Shown piece by piece: positions 1 to 9,070 of a stretch of 64,000 nucleotides of DNA. Origin of the DNA: UMGS1696 sp963643035. GTDB taxonomy: Bacteria; Bacillota; Clostridia; Oscillospirales; CAG-272. Below the pieces are notes generated by a model. The model did no database searches, had not been told where the DNA came from, and saw only the letters and a list, made by a program, of their open reading frames with translations. The position numbers and the translations under genes are program-made. Every line of letters begins with the position of its first letter. The stretch's first letter is position 1. Where the stretch lies: NCBI GenBank assembly GCA_963643035.1, contig CAVIKO010000002.1:25583-89582 (forward strand). Reading direction: 5' to 3'.

Positions 1-740
1 TGGAGATAGTCGTAGCTGCGTTTTAAGCAAACAAGCGGATCCTCGCCGTAGCAGTCGTCCTGCTCGACATAGGCATACTTAGAGCCTGCTTCAATAAAGG
101 CGTTGCAGATCTTCTCAAAGTCCATGACGTTTCCGCCGCCGATCCAGGACATCTTCTTTTTGCCGTCCTCAAGAAGCATATCCTTCAGGTGGATGCAGGG
201 AAGTCTGCCGGAAAGCCGTTTGATCTCGGAGAGCGGATCGTAACCGCCGAACTTGCACCAGTACACATCGAGCGTGAAGCCCATGAGGTCTGCCGGGAAT
301 GCATCGGAGAGATTTTCCATAACGGTTCTGCCGTCCGCGCACTTGTTTTCGTATTCCCAGTTGTGGTTGTGATACATAAACATCTTGCCGGCAGCCTTCA
401 TTTTTTCCGCGACAGGCGTAGCGTCCGCGATGAATTTGGGCATACCTTCCACACCGCCGAAGAATCCTCCGATGCCGATGTAATTGCAGCCGAACGTAGT
501 GTGTTCTGCAATCACTTTGTCTGTGTCGGAAACCATTCTGTCAAACGGCGTATGGGTGATGCCGCAGGTCAAACCGTTTTTCTTCAGCTCTTCCGCGAGC
601 CATTCTGGTTCATACGCACAGGTGCCGGATACCTGAACGGTGGTGTAGCCGATGTCCGCGACTCTCTTTAGCGTTTCGGAGAAGCCCTCGAGTGTCTTTG
701 TCAGATCGTGCGCCGTATAAAGCTGTGCACCGATTTTCAT
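1..740 (-). CDS. Sugar phosphate isomerase/epimerase, TIM barrel (3' end cut by window)
   Basis: The frame starts at an ATG at 740 and runs off the window edge after about 246 residues. The protein begins MKIGAQLYTAHDL and shows the xylose-isomerase-like TIM-barrel pattern: YHNHNWEYE (His-Asn-His), a metal-ligand Asp in LDVYW, HLKD, and a late Glu in YVEQDD, the usual divalent-metal site of the AP-endonuclease-2 / IolE superfamily. The substrate cannot be told from sequence; this family isomerises or epimerises ketoses or inositol derivatives in the cytoplasm. It follows the Gfo/Idh dehydrogenase by 71 bp on the same strand. That pairing (oxidoreductase plus isomerase) is common in catabolism of unusual sugars and cyclitols, so a two-step sugar oxidation/isomerisation module is the likely role (inference). 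Confidence 0.85.
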   Translation of the reverse strand, partial: MKIGAQLYTAHDLTKTLEGFSETLKRVADIGYTTVQVSGTCAYEPEWLAEELKKNGLTCGITHTPFDRMVSDTDKVIAEHTTFGCNYIGIGGFFGGVEGMPKFIADATPVAEKMKAAGKMFMYHNHNWEYENKCADGRTVMENLSDAFPADLMGFTLDVYWCKFGGYDPLSEIKRLSGRLPCIHLKDMLLEDGKKKMSWIGGGNVMDFEKICNAFIEAGSKYAYVEQDDCYGEDPLVCLKRSYDYL

Positions 741-811
741 TGTATTTTACCTCTTTTCTTATTGCAATATTTAATTGGAATAAAATTTTCCAGAATGATA
801 GAACGATGGAT

Positions 812-1861
812 TTACAGATTGTTCTGGAAGATGGTGCCTGCTTTGACCTTTTCGATGACCTCGATGACCTTGGTCGCCTGATCCAGTCCGATGGGGTACT
901 TCTTGCCGTTGCGGATCGATTCATAGAGCGCATCCCAAATCCGTGGAGTGCCGTCACCCTCGATCGGAACGTCCTTTTCGATCCATGTCAGCGGCTCCTT
1001 ATTGCCGAATCCCTTACCCGTGCCGGGTGTTTCGGGAACCGCGACGACGGGAGAGAGCTTTACCTCAGGATCGAGGTAGCGCAGATGGAACTTGCCGTCC
1101 TCGGAGACCATCGCACCTTTGGAACCGTAGACGAGGTATTCCGGAGTCGGGAGTGCCACGCCTCCAGAAATTTCCATATCAACGATTCTGCCGTTCACCC
1201 CGGTGAATACGATTTTGATGTGATCCTCGCAGTCGCCGCCGGCTGCTACATGCTTCAGCGTGGAATAGAGTTTTACATAGTCTCCGCCGCAGAAACGGAG
1301 AGAGTGGTCGATGATATGCGGACCCCAGTTGAGGAGCTGTCCGCCGCCAAAATCGCTGAGCGTCTGCCAGTCGCACCGACGGTCATAGCCATTTCGTGTC
1401 AGCTTGATCTCGTATACATCGCCAAGAATGCCGGAATCGATGATCTCCATCGCCTGCTGGAAGCCGTATTCAAACCGACGGTTGTGGCGGATGTAGAGAT
1501 GCGGACCGGCCGGTTCGCTACCCAGCGCGACAAGTTCACGCGCCTGTGCGAGAGACATGGCAAACGGCTTTTCGAGCATGACGTCCTTGCCCGCGAGCAG
1601 CGCCATTTTCGCGTGCTTGTAGTGGTCGATGGAACGGGTAGCGATGGAAACAAGCTCCACATTCGGATCCGCTAAAAGATCCTCGATCTTCGTGTATGGC
1701 TTGCTGCCGAATTCTTCCACAAAAGGCTTGGTGCGCTCCTCAATGATATCGCAAACCGCATAAAAACGGAATTTGTCCTGGCGGGAACGCAGCTCGCCAC
1801 GGTGCATACCGTTGCCTGCTCTGCCAAGACCAACGAGTCCGATACGAATAGGTTCTGCCAT
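812..1861 (-). CDS. Gfo/Idh/MocA family NAD(P)-dependent oxidoreductase
   Basis: The 349-residue protein has an N-terminal Rossmann fold with GLGRAG (residues 11-16), the family signature EKPFAM after the nucleotide-binding domain, and a C-terminal alpha/beta substrate domain. Family members oxidise a hydroxyl of sugars, sugar acids or inositols with NAD(P). The start is the ATG at 1861, preceded by a GGAGAAAATA ribosome site. It is first in a likely operon with the downstream isomerase and has its own sigma-A-like promoter about 85 bp upstream. The exact substrate is not visible in the sequence. Confidence 0.9.
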   Translation of the reverse strand: MAEPIRIGLVGLGRAGNGMHRGELRSRQDKFRFYAVCDIIEERTKPFVEEFGSKPYTKIEDLLADPNVELVSIATRSIDHYKHAKMALLAGKDVMLEKPFAMSLAQARELVALGSEPAGPHLYIRHNRRFEYGFQQAMEIIDSGILGDVYEIKLTRNGYDRRCDWQTLSDFGGGQLLNWGPHIIDHSLRFCGGDYVKLYSTLKHVAAGGDCEDHIKIVFTGVNGRIVDMEISGGVALPTPEYLVYGSKGAMVSEDGKFHLRYLDPEVKLSPVVAVPETPGTGKGFGNKEPLTWIEKDVPIEGDGTPRIWDALYESIRNGKKYPIGLDQATKVIEVIEKVKAGTIFQNNL

Positions 1862-1944
1862 AGTTTATTTTCTCCTTTTGAATGCCCCGATGTCATGGAA
1901 CCGGGAATATGTACAAGTGGTAATGGGCAATCTCTGCCCCTTCT

Positions 1945-1973
1945 ATTATAGCATAAACATCCGCCAGACGCAA
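1945..1973 (-). promoter_or_regulatory. Sigma-A-type promoter of the Gfo/Idh-isomerase operon
   Basis: On the minus strand TTGCGT (1968-1973) and TATAAT (1945-1950) are separated by 17 bp. The predicted start lies about 75 nt before the ATG, and the leader contains a small GGGCA/TGCCC hairpin. Confidence 0.65.
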
Positions 1974-2042
1974 TAGGACAGGCGGATCTTATAAAAATGT
2001 ATACATATGCAGATGCGGGCGGGAAAGAACGGATACCGTCTT

Positions 2043-2678
2043 CTACTGAATCAGCAGCGTAAACGTTCGTTTGTCGGATGCCAGAAATCCTTCTTCCCGG
2101 AGCTGCCTGATCTCGCGCATCATGGCGCTGCGGTCGACACATAGATATTCCGCAAGCGACGAGAGGGACATCGGCAGGGTGAAGGTATTGCTCCCCGTTT
2201 CCTTGCGCAAGGTATCGAAATAGGCGAGCAGCTTCTGCCGCAGCGAACGTTTGGAGAGAATATCCGTATACACACTGAGCTGACGGTTTTTCTCCGCCGA
2301 GAGCAGGAAGAGATTTTCCAGCAAGCGTATGTGGTGCGGGCAGATCTTTGCACACGGATGAACGACCCGCTCCCAATCCATGAACATTACCCGGCAGTCC
2401 GTATCCGCCTCCACAGAGCAGTACGATTCCTCACGCGGCAGGAAGAATAACTCTCCGAATACGCTGCCCGCGCGATATTCCTCCACCCGGGTTACGCTGC
2501 CGTCGACGTCCGACAACTCCAGATGCGCACTGCCGGAGATCACAATCCCGATCTTTTCCAGTCTGCCGGAAAAGACCGCGATCCGTTCCCCTCCCTCATA
2601 CCGCCCGATCCGCATTCGCATACAGGACGTGAGCTGCCGTATACTTTCCTCATCGATCCCTGAAAACAGTTCTACCAT
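2043..2678 (-). CDS. Crp/Fnr family transcriptional regulator
   Basis: The 211-residue protein has an N-terminal cyclic-nucleotide-type beta-barrel (about 20-120, with GSVFGELFFLP typical of the domain) and a C-terminal winged helix (SLAEYLCVDRSAMMREIRQLREEG near 170-195). It lacks the N-terminal four-cysteine cluster of E. coli Fnr, though a CAKIC pair sits between the domains. Family members respond to small ligands, redox or gases. It is divergent from nrdDG, with operator-like repeats between, so a role in anaerobic or redox control of ribonucleotide reduction is plausible but inferred from position only. Confidence 0.88.
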   Translation of the reverse strand: MVELFSGIDEESIRQLTSCMRMRIGRYEGGERIAVFSGRLEKIGIVISGSAHLELSDVDGSVTRVEEYRAGSVFGELFFLPREESYCSVEADTDCRVMFMDWERVVHPCAKICPHHIRLLENLFLLSAEKNRQLSVYTDILSKRSLRQKLLAYFDTLRKETGSNTFTLPMSLSSLAEYLCVDRSAMMREIRQLREEGFLASDKRTFTLLIQ

Positions 2679-2730
2679 TTTTCTCCCCCATATATGCCGT
2701 CTAATGTAGGATGCCTACCCTATATCTGGA

Positions 2731-2759
2731 ATTATATCACAAAACTGTGGGATTTGCAA
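2731..2759 (-). promoter_or_regulatory. Promoter of the Crp/Fnr regulator gene
   Basis: On the minus strand TTGCAA (2754-2759) and TATAAT (2731-2736) are spaced by 17 bp. The spacer contains one of three CTGTG-type half sites in the divergent region, suggesting autoregulation (inference). Confidence 0.55.
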
Positions 2760-2774
2760 CAACAAAATAAAAAA

Positions 2775-2833
2775 ACTGTGCTATAATAATTCTTGCACAG
2801 ACTCATGGCACTACACCATCCGTTGTGGTACAA
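2775..2833 (+). promoter_or_regulatory. nrdDG promoter region with operator-like inverted repeat
   Basis: CTGTGC (2775-2780) and GCACAG (2794-2799) form an inverted repeat around a TATAAT-like hexamer (2781-2786). A second -10 candidate with an extended TG, TGGTACAAT, ends at 2833; its -35 is weak (TGGCAC at 2805-2810). AAACTGTG also recurs near 2739 and 2877. This is the right place for Crp/Fnr or NrdR control. No experiment is implied. Confidence 0.4.
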
Positions 2834-2910
2834 TAATCATAAACATACAAAATATACGATATATAAACGATGGATACAAAACTGTGATATGGTAAAGGAG
2901 CTACAGTGAT

Positions 2911-5085
2911 ATGAAGATTATCAAGCGCAGCGGCGAGGAGGAAACCTTTGACCGCCGGAAAATTGAAGCCGCCATTGCCAAGGCGAACGACGAGGGAGGC
3001 GACAAGAAGGAACTGAGCCGCCGCCAGATTGAGTATATCGCGCTCTGTATCGAGGACTATTGTGCGGATGTGGGGAGAGCCTTGTCCGTCGAGGAGATCC
3101 AGGAGTTGGTTGAGACGCACATCATCGAGCAGGGAGCTGCCGAGACTGCCAAACGCTACATCCGGTATCGCTACGACCGGAGTCTTCGCCGCGCCGCGAA
3201 TACCACGGACAATAAGATTCTCTCCCTCATCGAATGCAATAACGAGGAGGTCAAGCAGGAGAATGCCAACAAGAATCCGACCGTCAACAGCGTTCAGAGA
3301 GACTATATGGCGGGTGAGGTCAGCCGCGATCTGACGCAGAGGCTCCTTTTGCCGCAAGACATTGTGGAGGCGCATAACGAGGGGATCATCCACTTCCACG
3401 ACATGGATTACTATGCGCAGCACATGCACAACTGTGATCTGGTCAACTTGGAGGATATGCTCCAGAACGGCACGGTTATCAGCGGCACCATGATCGAAAA
3501 GCCGCACAGTTTCTCCACTGCCTGCAACATCGCTACACAGATCATCGCGCAGGTTGCATCCAATCAGTATGGCGGACAGTCGATCAGTCTCACGCATCTC
3601 GCTCCCTTTGTCGATATTTCCCGTCAGAAGATCCGGCGGGAGATCATCGAAACGATCAAATCCTGCGGCGGCAGGCTCGACGAGGAAATTCTTTCCGAAA
3701 ACGTGGAAAAGAGACTTCGCGACGAGGTGCGCAAGGGTGTACAGACGATTCAATACCAGGTTGTCACTCTCATGACCACGAACGGACAGGCGCCGTTCAT
3801 CACAGTGTTCATGTATCTCGGCGAGGCAAGAAACGAAGTGGAGAAGCGCGATCTTGCCATGATTATCGAGGAGACTCTGAAACAGCGGTATCAGGGTGTG
3901 AAGAACGAATCGGGTGTATGGATCACCCCGGCGTTCCCGAAGCTCATCTACGTGCTGGAAGAGGACAACATCAATCCGGGTACGCCGTACTGGTATCTCA
4001 CCGAGCTTGCTGCAAAATGCACCGCCCGCCGCATGGTGCCGGATTACATTTCCGAAAAGATCATGCTCCAGAACAAGATCGACAAAAATGGAGTCGGACA
4101 CTGCTACACCTGTATGGGTTGCCGCTCGTTCCTCACGCCGTATGTGGATGAAAACGGACAGCCGAAGTATTACGGACGATTCAATCAGGGCGTTGTGACG
4201 CTCAACCTTGTGGATGTGGCACTGTCCTCCGGCGGCGACCGCGAAAAATTCTGGCAGATCTTTGACCAGCGGCTCGATTTATGCTATCGCGCACTCATGT
4301 GCCGCCACAATCGCTTATTGGGTACGCTGTCTGACGCGGCACCGATCCTTTGGCAGAACGGCGCACTGGCACGGCTGAAGAAGGGAGAAAAGATTGATAA
4401 GCTGCTCTACGGTGGCTACTCCACGATTTCCCTCGGCTACGCGGGACTGTACGAATGCGTGAAATACATGACCGGCAAGAGCCACACCGATCCGGAGGCG
4501 ACACCGTTTGCCCTCGATGTGATGAAGTATATGAACAAGGCAACGGCGGCATGGAAGGCGAAGGAGAACATCGACTTCTCCCTCTACGGCACACCGTTGG
4601 AAAGTACAACGTATCGATTTGCAAAATGTCTCCAGAAGCGGTTCGGAATCATTCCCGGCATTACGGACAAATCGTATATTACAAACAGCTATCACATCCA
4701 CGTGACCGAAGAAGTGGACGCGTTCACAAAACTGGCATTTGAGGCGCAGTTCCAGGCACTGTCTCCGGGAGGGGCGATTTCCTATGTGGAGGTGCCGGAT
4801 ATGCAGAACAACATCGACGCAGTGCTGGAGGTGATTCGTTTCATATACGATCACATCATGTATGCGGAATTAAACACCAAGAGCGATTATTGTCAGGTCT
4901 GCGGCTACGATGGTGAAATTCAGGTGGTGGAGGACGACGGCAAGCTCGTGTGGGAATGCCCGAAGTGCCGCAACCGCGATCAGTCAAAGATGAATGTGGC
5001 GCGCCGAACCTGCGGATACATAGGCACGCAGTTCTGGAATCAGGGCAGAACGCAGGAGATCCGCGAACGGGTGCTCCATCTGTAA
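2911..5085 (+). CDS. nrdD: Anaerobic ribonucleoside-triphosphate reductase (class III)
   Basis: The 724-residue glycyl radical enzyme reduces ribonucleoside triphosphates to deoxy forms without oxygen. An N-terminal ATP-cone (about 1-90) is followed by the ten-stranded barrel with the active-site cysteine segment CYTCMGC. Near the C-terminus is a CxxC...CxxC zinc site (CQVCG, CPKC), and then the radical motif RRTCGY with the radical-bearing glycine at residue 702. The length is normal for NrdD. The start is the ATG at 2911 after AAAGGAG. The activase gene follows 6 bp after the stop, as in most nrdDG operons. The gene marks a strictly or facultatively anaerobic life style. Confidence 0.97.
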   Translation: MKIIKRSGEEETFDRRKIEAAIAKANDEGGDKKELSRRQIEYIALCIEDYCADVGRALSVEEIQELVETHIIEQGAAETAKRYIRYRYDRSLRRAANTTDNKILSLIECNNEEVKQENANKNPTVNSVQRDYMAGEVSRDLTQRLLLPQDIVEAHNEGIIHFHDMDYYAQHMHNCDLVNLEDMLQNGTVISGTMIEKPHSFSTACNIATQIIAQVASNQYGGQSISLTHLAPFVDISRQKIRREIIETIKSCGGRLDEEILSENVEKRLRDEVRKGVQTIQYQVVTLMTTNGQAPFITVFMYLGEARNEVEKRDLAMIIEETLKQRYQGVKNESGVWITPAFPKLIYVLEEDNINPGTPYWYLTELAAKCTARRMVPDYISEKIMLQNKIDKNGVGHCYTCMGCRSFLTPYVDENGQPKYYGRFNQGVVTLNLVDVALSSGGDREKFWQIFDQRLDLCYRALMCRHNRLLGTLSDAAPILWQNGALARLKKGEKIDKLLYGGYSTISLGYAGLYECVKYMTGKSHTDPEATPFALDVMKYMNKATAAWKAKENIDFSLYGTPLESTTYRFAKCLQKRFGIIPGITDKSYITNSYHIHVTEEVDAFTKLAFEAQFQALSPGGAISYVEVPDMQNNIDAVLEVIRFIYDHIMYAELNTKSDYCQVCGYDGEIQVVEDDGKLVWECPKCRNRDQSKMNVARRTCGYIGTQFWNQGRTQEIRERVLHL

Positions 5086-5091
5086 GAAGAT

Positions 5092-5631
5092 ATGAATTAC
5101 TGCAACATCAAGCTGTGTGACATTGCGGACGGACCGGGGGTTCGCGTATCTCTGTTTGTCTCTGGCTGTACGCATCACTGTCCCGGCTGCTTCAATGAGA
5201 TCGCTTGGGATTTTGCCGCAGGACAGCCGTTCACCCAGGAGACGGAGGACACACTCCTTTCCGCTCTGTCGAAAAGCTATATCGGCGGTCTGACACTGCT
5301 TGGTGGTGAGCCGATGGAGATCGTCAACCAGCGTGCGCTTGTCGGGTTTGTCCGCCGAATGCGGGATGAGCTGCCGGAGAAATCGATCTGGTGTTACACG
5401 GGCTATGTCCTGGAGCCGGATCTGCTCGCGGAAAACGGCAGGGCGCGGTGCGAGATCACAGAGGAGCTGCTTTCGTATATCGATGTGCTTGTGGATGGCC
5501 CGTATGTAGAGGCTCTGCACGACATCACATTACTGTTTCGCGGTTCGTCCAATCAGCGGCTCATCGATCTGCCAAAAACGCGCGAGGCAGGAACGATTGT
5601 TCTGTGGCGCGGACGGAAAAAGGGAATATAG
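5092..5631 (+). CDS. nrdG: Anaerobic ribonucleotide reductase activating protein (radical SAM)
   Basis: The 179-residue radical SAM activase generates the glycyl radical on NrdD. The Cx3Cx2C iron-sulfur ligand motif is C26-THH-C30-PG-C33, and the NrdG-type segment LTLLGGEPM follows. It is translated right after nrdD and is probably co-transcribed; a hairpin terminator follows 37 bp after the stop. Confidence 0.96.
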   Translation: MNYCNIKLCDIADGPGVRVSLFVSGCTHHCPGCFNEIAWDFAAGQPFTQETEDTLLSALSKSYIGGLTLLGGEPMEIVNQRALVGFVRRMRDELPEKSIWCYTGYVLEPDLLAENGRARCEITEELLSYIDVLVDGPYVEALHDITLLFRGSSNQRLIDLPKTREAGTIVLWRGRKKGI

Positions 5632-5667
5632 AAGTGCATTTTTGTATGCAGTGCGTGCGTAGTGGAG

Positions 5668-5702
5668 AAAAAGGCACATGGCGATACGTTATGTGTCTTT
5701 TT
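5668..5702 (+). terminator. Intrinsic terminator of nrdDG
   Basis: AAAAAGGCACAT (5668-5679) pairs with ATGTGTCTTTTT (5691-5702) with one G-U pair, ending in a T tract. Confidence 0.6.
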
Positions 5703-5739
5703 CTTTGTGGTATAAGATGTTAAGCCTGTGGGGGCTGTA

Positions 5740-5768
5740 TTGACTTTTCTAAAAATACATGGTATAAT
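5740..5768 (+). promoter_or_regulatory. Sigma-A-type promoter of the solute-binding protein gene at 5821
   Basis: TTGACT (5740-5745), 17-bp spacer, TATAAT (5763-5768). This is close to consensus and gives a leader of about 45 nt. Confidence 0.8.
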
Positions 5769-5820
5769 GACTGTGATAGTGCTAAAAGGAAAATAACACA
5801 AAAAAGAAAGGGGATATAGA

Positions 5821-7296
5821 ATGAAAAATCAAAAACGGATTTTGGCGATGCTGCTGTGCGGTATGATACTGCTGTCTGGCATGACCGGATGCGGCGACAA
5901 GACAGAAGGTGACGCTGTCCAGAATGGCGCGGATGCGGACGGCGGTGCGGAATCCCAGACGGAAACGGAAGCGGAGGAGACAAAGCCCGATCATCTGGAC
6001 GCGCTCGGCGAATATGATTTCGGCGGCAGAAACTTCAATATGCTCGTACGTGAGTCAAAGATTACGGACATCATAGCCGAGGAAGAGACGGGCGAGGTGT
6101 TCAACGACGCGGTGTACGCACGGAATGCCAAGATTGCCGAGCGGTTCAATATCGTGTTCACAACACAGAATCTACCGGACGACTCCGGAACCTGGAACAA
6201 GCAAATCGCCGCATCTACCATGGCGAACGACGGTGCCTATGACGTGGTGCTGCCGGACTACTGGTGGGGCTGCGAAACGGGCGGCTACTTCCTCAATATG
6301 CGCGACTACTCCTCCATTATGGATTTCTCGCAGCCGTGGTGGTGCGCTGGATGGAACGATTCCTCCGAGATTTACGGGCTGATGTATTCTGCGGTCGGCG
6401 CGATGTGCATGGATCTGTACTCCAATGCGATCTGCACCTTCTTCAATAAAGAAGCCGTAGAATCCCTCGACATGACCTCGCCGTATGATCTTGTGGAGGA
6501 TGGTACGTGGACGATGGACACCATGCTTGGGATGGCATCCCAGTTCTCGGGAGATGTCAACGGCGACGGTGTGATGGATCTGGCGAACGACCGGTACGGC
6601 GCGTTCTATGATCTGCAGTCTGGACGCGCGCTATTTGCGTCCAGCGGCTGGAAAACGGCGACCAAAACGGCGGACGGCGGCTACGAGTACGCGTTCTGGG
6701 GAGATGATTTTATAAATCTTTACGACAAGGTGTATAAAATCATCAACGATACGGATTACATCAGCTATAACGGGGAGGATTCGCAGAATGCGTTCCGTTC
6801 CGGTCGGCTTCTGTTCTATAACCAGGGCATGGGCGTAGCGGCATACCTGCGTGATGCGGAACTGGATTTCGGCATTGTTCCGTATCCGAAATATGATGAG
6901 AACCAGAAGGATTACGTCACCTATAACTTCGGTACCTACTATATGGCGATCCCGACTTCCGCGTCCGATCCGGAAATGAGCGCGGTGATTCTGGAGGCGT
7001 TGAACGCGGAATCCTACAATACGGTCAAGGACGCGTACTATGAGGTCAACATGAAGGTGAAATTCAGCCGGGATGAAACGACCCGACAGATGCTCGACAT
7101 TATCGTGGACACCGAGTATTTCGATTTCACGTTTGTAAACGAATCCGCGACCGACCATATCGTCATGTATTTCTTCGAACAGGTTGCAGCAAAGAACGAA
7201 AATATCGCCTCCGCCTACGAAAAGAAACAGAAGAACTATCAGAAAAAACTCGAAAAGCTCTTTGAAACCTATAAAGAAGACAGCGGTATCGAATAA
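5821..7296 (+). CDS. Extracellular solute-binding lipoprotein (family 1-like), orphan
   Basis: The 491-residue protein starts with a signal peptide and lipobox (SGMTGC, lipidated Cys 24), then an acidic E/T-rich linker, then a periplasmic-binding-protein fold. It shares the block FGGRNFNML....NDAVYARN...ERFNI with three other proteins in this window. It also has an EF-hand-like loop DVNGDGVMD starting near residue 245. Family members bind oligosaccharides for CUT1-type ABC importers. No permease or ATPase gene is adjacent; the gene stands alone between its own promoter and terminator, so it must pair with distant permeases or act as a surface receptor (inference). Confidence 0.85.
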   Translation: MKNQKRILAMLLCGMILLSGMTGCGDKTEGDAVQNGADADGGAESQTETEAEETKPDHLDALGEYDFGGRNFNMLVRESKITDIIAEEETGEVFNDAVYARNAKIAERFNIVFTTQNLPDDSGTWNKQIAASTMANDGAYDVVLPDYWWGCETGGYFLNMRDYSSIMDFSQPWWCAGWNDSSEIYGLMYSAVGAMCMDLYSNAICTFFNKEAVESLDMTSPYDLVEDGTWTMDTMLGMASQFSGDVNGDGVMDLANDRYGAFYDLQSGRALFASSGWKTATKTADGGYEYAFWGDDFINLYDKVYKIINDTDYISYNGEDSQNAFRSGRLLFYNQGMGVAAYLRDAELDFGIVPYPKYDENQKDYVTYNFGTYYMAIPTSASDPEMSAVILEALNAESYNTVKDAYYEVNMKVKFSRDETTRQMLDIIVDTEYFDFTFVNESATDHIVMYFFEQVAAKNENIASAYEKKQKNYQKKLEKLFETYKEDSGIE

Positions 7297-7303
7297 TCCA
7301 CAA

Positions 7304-7347
7304 AAAAGAGAGCGTACCTACCGGTCCCCCGGGGTACGCTCTCTTTT
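7304..7347. terminator. Bidirectional intrinsic terminator
   Basis: AAAAGAGAGCGTACC (7304-7318) is perfectly complementary to GGTACGCTCTCTTTT (7333-7347). It lies between two convergent genes and can serve both strands. Confidence 0.85.
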
Positions 7348-7360
7348 CATTTCTGTATTT

Positions 7361-9043
7361 TTATTCTACATGCAGGATACTGCGCTCCACGGGGTAGTCT
7401 GCCGGTACGCTGAAGCGGATTTCCTCCGCCGCGTTATCCGGGGTCAGCGTCTGATCGTTCCAGGATATGTCCGCAAACCACAAATCTCCCAGTGTGAAAT
7501 CGGAGAGCGGGCCTCCGTCAGCGTTTTTGATGATGAGATCAATATAGCTCTGTGAGACACTACTATTCAACTTTGCTTCCTTTGCGTGGATGTTCCGGAA
7601 ACGGATATCCCGAACTGTGCCGCCGTTTTCCATACAGATGGTGATGAGAGGACAGTGCGTAACATAGATTTCGAGATTTTCAAAGGTCATATCGGAATCC
7701 GTGACCGCAGGATCGGTTCCGTTTATCGAAACGGTCGCGCAGCCGAGGTGCTGCGACCAGTCTGCCAGTGCGAAGCCGACGGAATTGTTCCGCCAGGTGA
7801 CTGCACTCTGGTCGAAATTGGACTCGAAAACGCAGCCATACGCGATGCCTTTATCCGTCCAGACGGCGTTGTTTTCGAAGAGGACGTTCTTTGTGCGTAG
7901 CGTACCGTCCGAGGTGGATTTGACCTCCAGCGCGTCGTCCCCGGTGCGGACAAAGCAGCCGGATACCGTGACGTTTTCGCAGTCGGAAAGCATCACGCCG
8001 TCAGAGTAGGTGCGATACCCGATCAGAATCAGATCGCGCACGATGAGATCTTTACAATTTGTGAAGCAGCATGTCCAGCTGTTGGAATTGCAAACATTGA
8101 AGCCCGCAAATTCCATATTTTCCATCCGCGTGAACGAGAAGATAACGCCTGCTCTTTCCCGCATGGCAATATCCAGTGCCGGTCGGCCGAGAATGCGGAC
8201 ATTCTTGTGTCCCCACGAGGAGAAAACACTGCTGTACTTGGGAGAGCCGTCCTCGTTGTACGTCAGAAAACGTGCGCGCAGCAGCGTCCCCGGTTCAAAC
8301 CAGAGCGTCACATCGTCCGCTTCTATGGAGATGCATTCGATATCGTATACGCCTTTTTCAAAATAGTATACGGTGTTCGGACAGTCGAGAACAAGCTCCG
8401 CACCGGTATATGTACCGGGAGTAAATGTCACGCGATCGTCACCAGACGGTGTCTCTTCCGCGGGTTTTATCATCAGCGTCAGCGGGAAGGACGAGCCGCC
8501 CATGCCATTTTTGCGATCAAAAGTGAATGTGTAGGTACCGAACGCATCGATGACGGCGTGTACGTTCTTGCCGTCAACGGTGGCTGTCACACCCGCGCTC
8601 TCCGGCAGCACAACGGGATTTTCCCGTACGGTATGGGTTGTCAGGACAACATCGAGCGAAAAGCTACCGTCCTCCGGAAGATTCGCAACGTCGATATAGG
8701 CGAATGAGTGAGGCGAACGGGTCGTTTTTTCGGTGAATACGGGAATCTCCGTACCGTTTACAGAGAGGGTGAAGTACGGCGAAACGATGATGCCTGGACG
8801 GGTGTTCGCGCCGTTTTTCATGTTTTCTCGGTTTTCGTCGAGCCACGCCTCCACGGAGTCGGGAACATAATCCGTGTATGCCGCGCCCGATACGGACAGA
8901 ACGTTTTCCAATACCGCATTTTCCGTTTCCGTCGTATGGATGGCTTTATTTTCGGTACCATCGGGTGTTTTCTGACAGGATGCAAGCATAAATATTCCTC
9001 CAAACAGTATGCATAAAACGATCGGTAAAATGGACTTTCTCAC
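7361..9043 (-). CDS. Right-handed beta-helix lipoprotein, GH28/GH49-like glycosidase
   Basis: The 560-residue protein has a signal peptide with lipobox LASC (Cys 23), an N-terminal beta-sandwich (about 60-200) and a parallel beta-helix with repeated NVRILG, NMEFAGFNV and NVTVSGC coils. The segment YSDGVMLSDCENVTVSGCFVRTGDDALEVKS resembles the polygalacturonase GH28 catalytic region, where NTDG and GDD carry the acidic residues. The N-terminal sandwich plus helix also recalls GH49 dextranase. It is probably a cell-surface polysaccharide hydrolase; the substrate is unknown. It is encoded alone and converges on the solute-binding protein gene. Confidence 0.75.
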   Translation of the reverse strand: MRKSILPIVLCILFGGIFMLASCQKTPDGTENKAIHTTETENAVLENVLSVSGAAYTDYVPDSVEAWLDENRENMKNGANTRPGIIVSPYFTLSVNGTEIPVFTEKTTRSPHSFAYIDVANLPEDGSFSLDVVLTTHTVRENPVVLPESAGVTATVDGKNVHAVIDAFGTYTFTFDRKNGMGGSSFPLTLMIKPAEETPSGDDRVTFTPGTYTGAELVLDCPNTVYYFEKGVYDIECISIEADDVTLWFEPGTLLRARFLTYNEDGSPKYSSVFSSWGHKNVRILGRPALDIAMRERAGVIFSFTRMENMEFAGFNVCNSNSWTCCFTNCKDLIVRDLILIGYRTYSDGVMLSDCENVTVSGCFVRTGDDALEVKSTSDGTLRTKNVLFENNAVWTDKGIAYGCVFESNFDQSAVTWRNNSVGFALADWSQHLGCATVSINGTDPAVTDSDMTFENLEIYVTHCPLITICMENGGTVRDIRFRNIHAKEAKLNSSVSQSYIDLIIKNADGGPLSDFTLGDLWFADISWNDQTLTPDNAAEEIRFSVPADYPVERSILHVE

Positions 9044-9070
9044 GCGAATTCCCTCCTTTGCCGGAAAACT

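Noticed and set aside
2812..2827. NrdR box before nrdD
   Set aside because: Only about 10 of 16 positions fit the consensus I remember and no second box is found at the usual distance.
2803..4101. A 432-codon open frame antisense to nrdD
   Set aside because: It mirrors the codon pattern of nrdD, which fits NrdD over its full length. The antisense protein has no recognisable motifs and no ribosome site.
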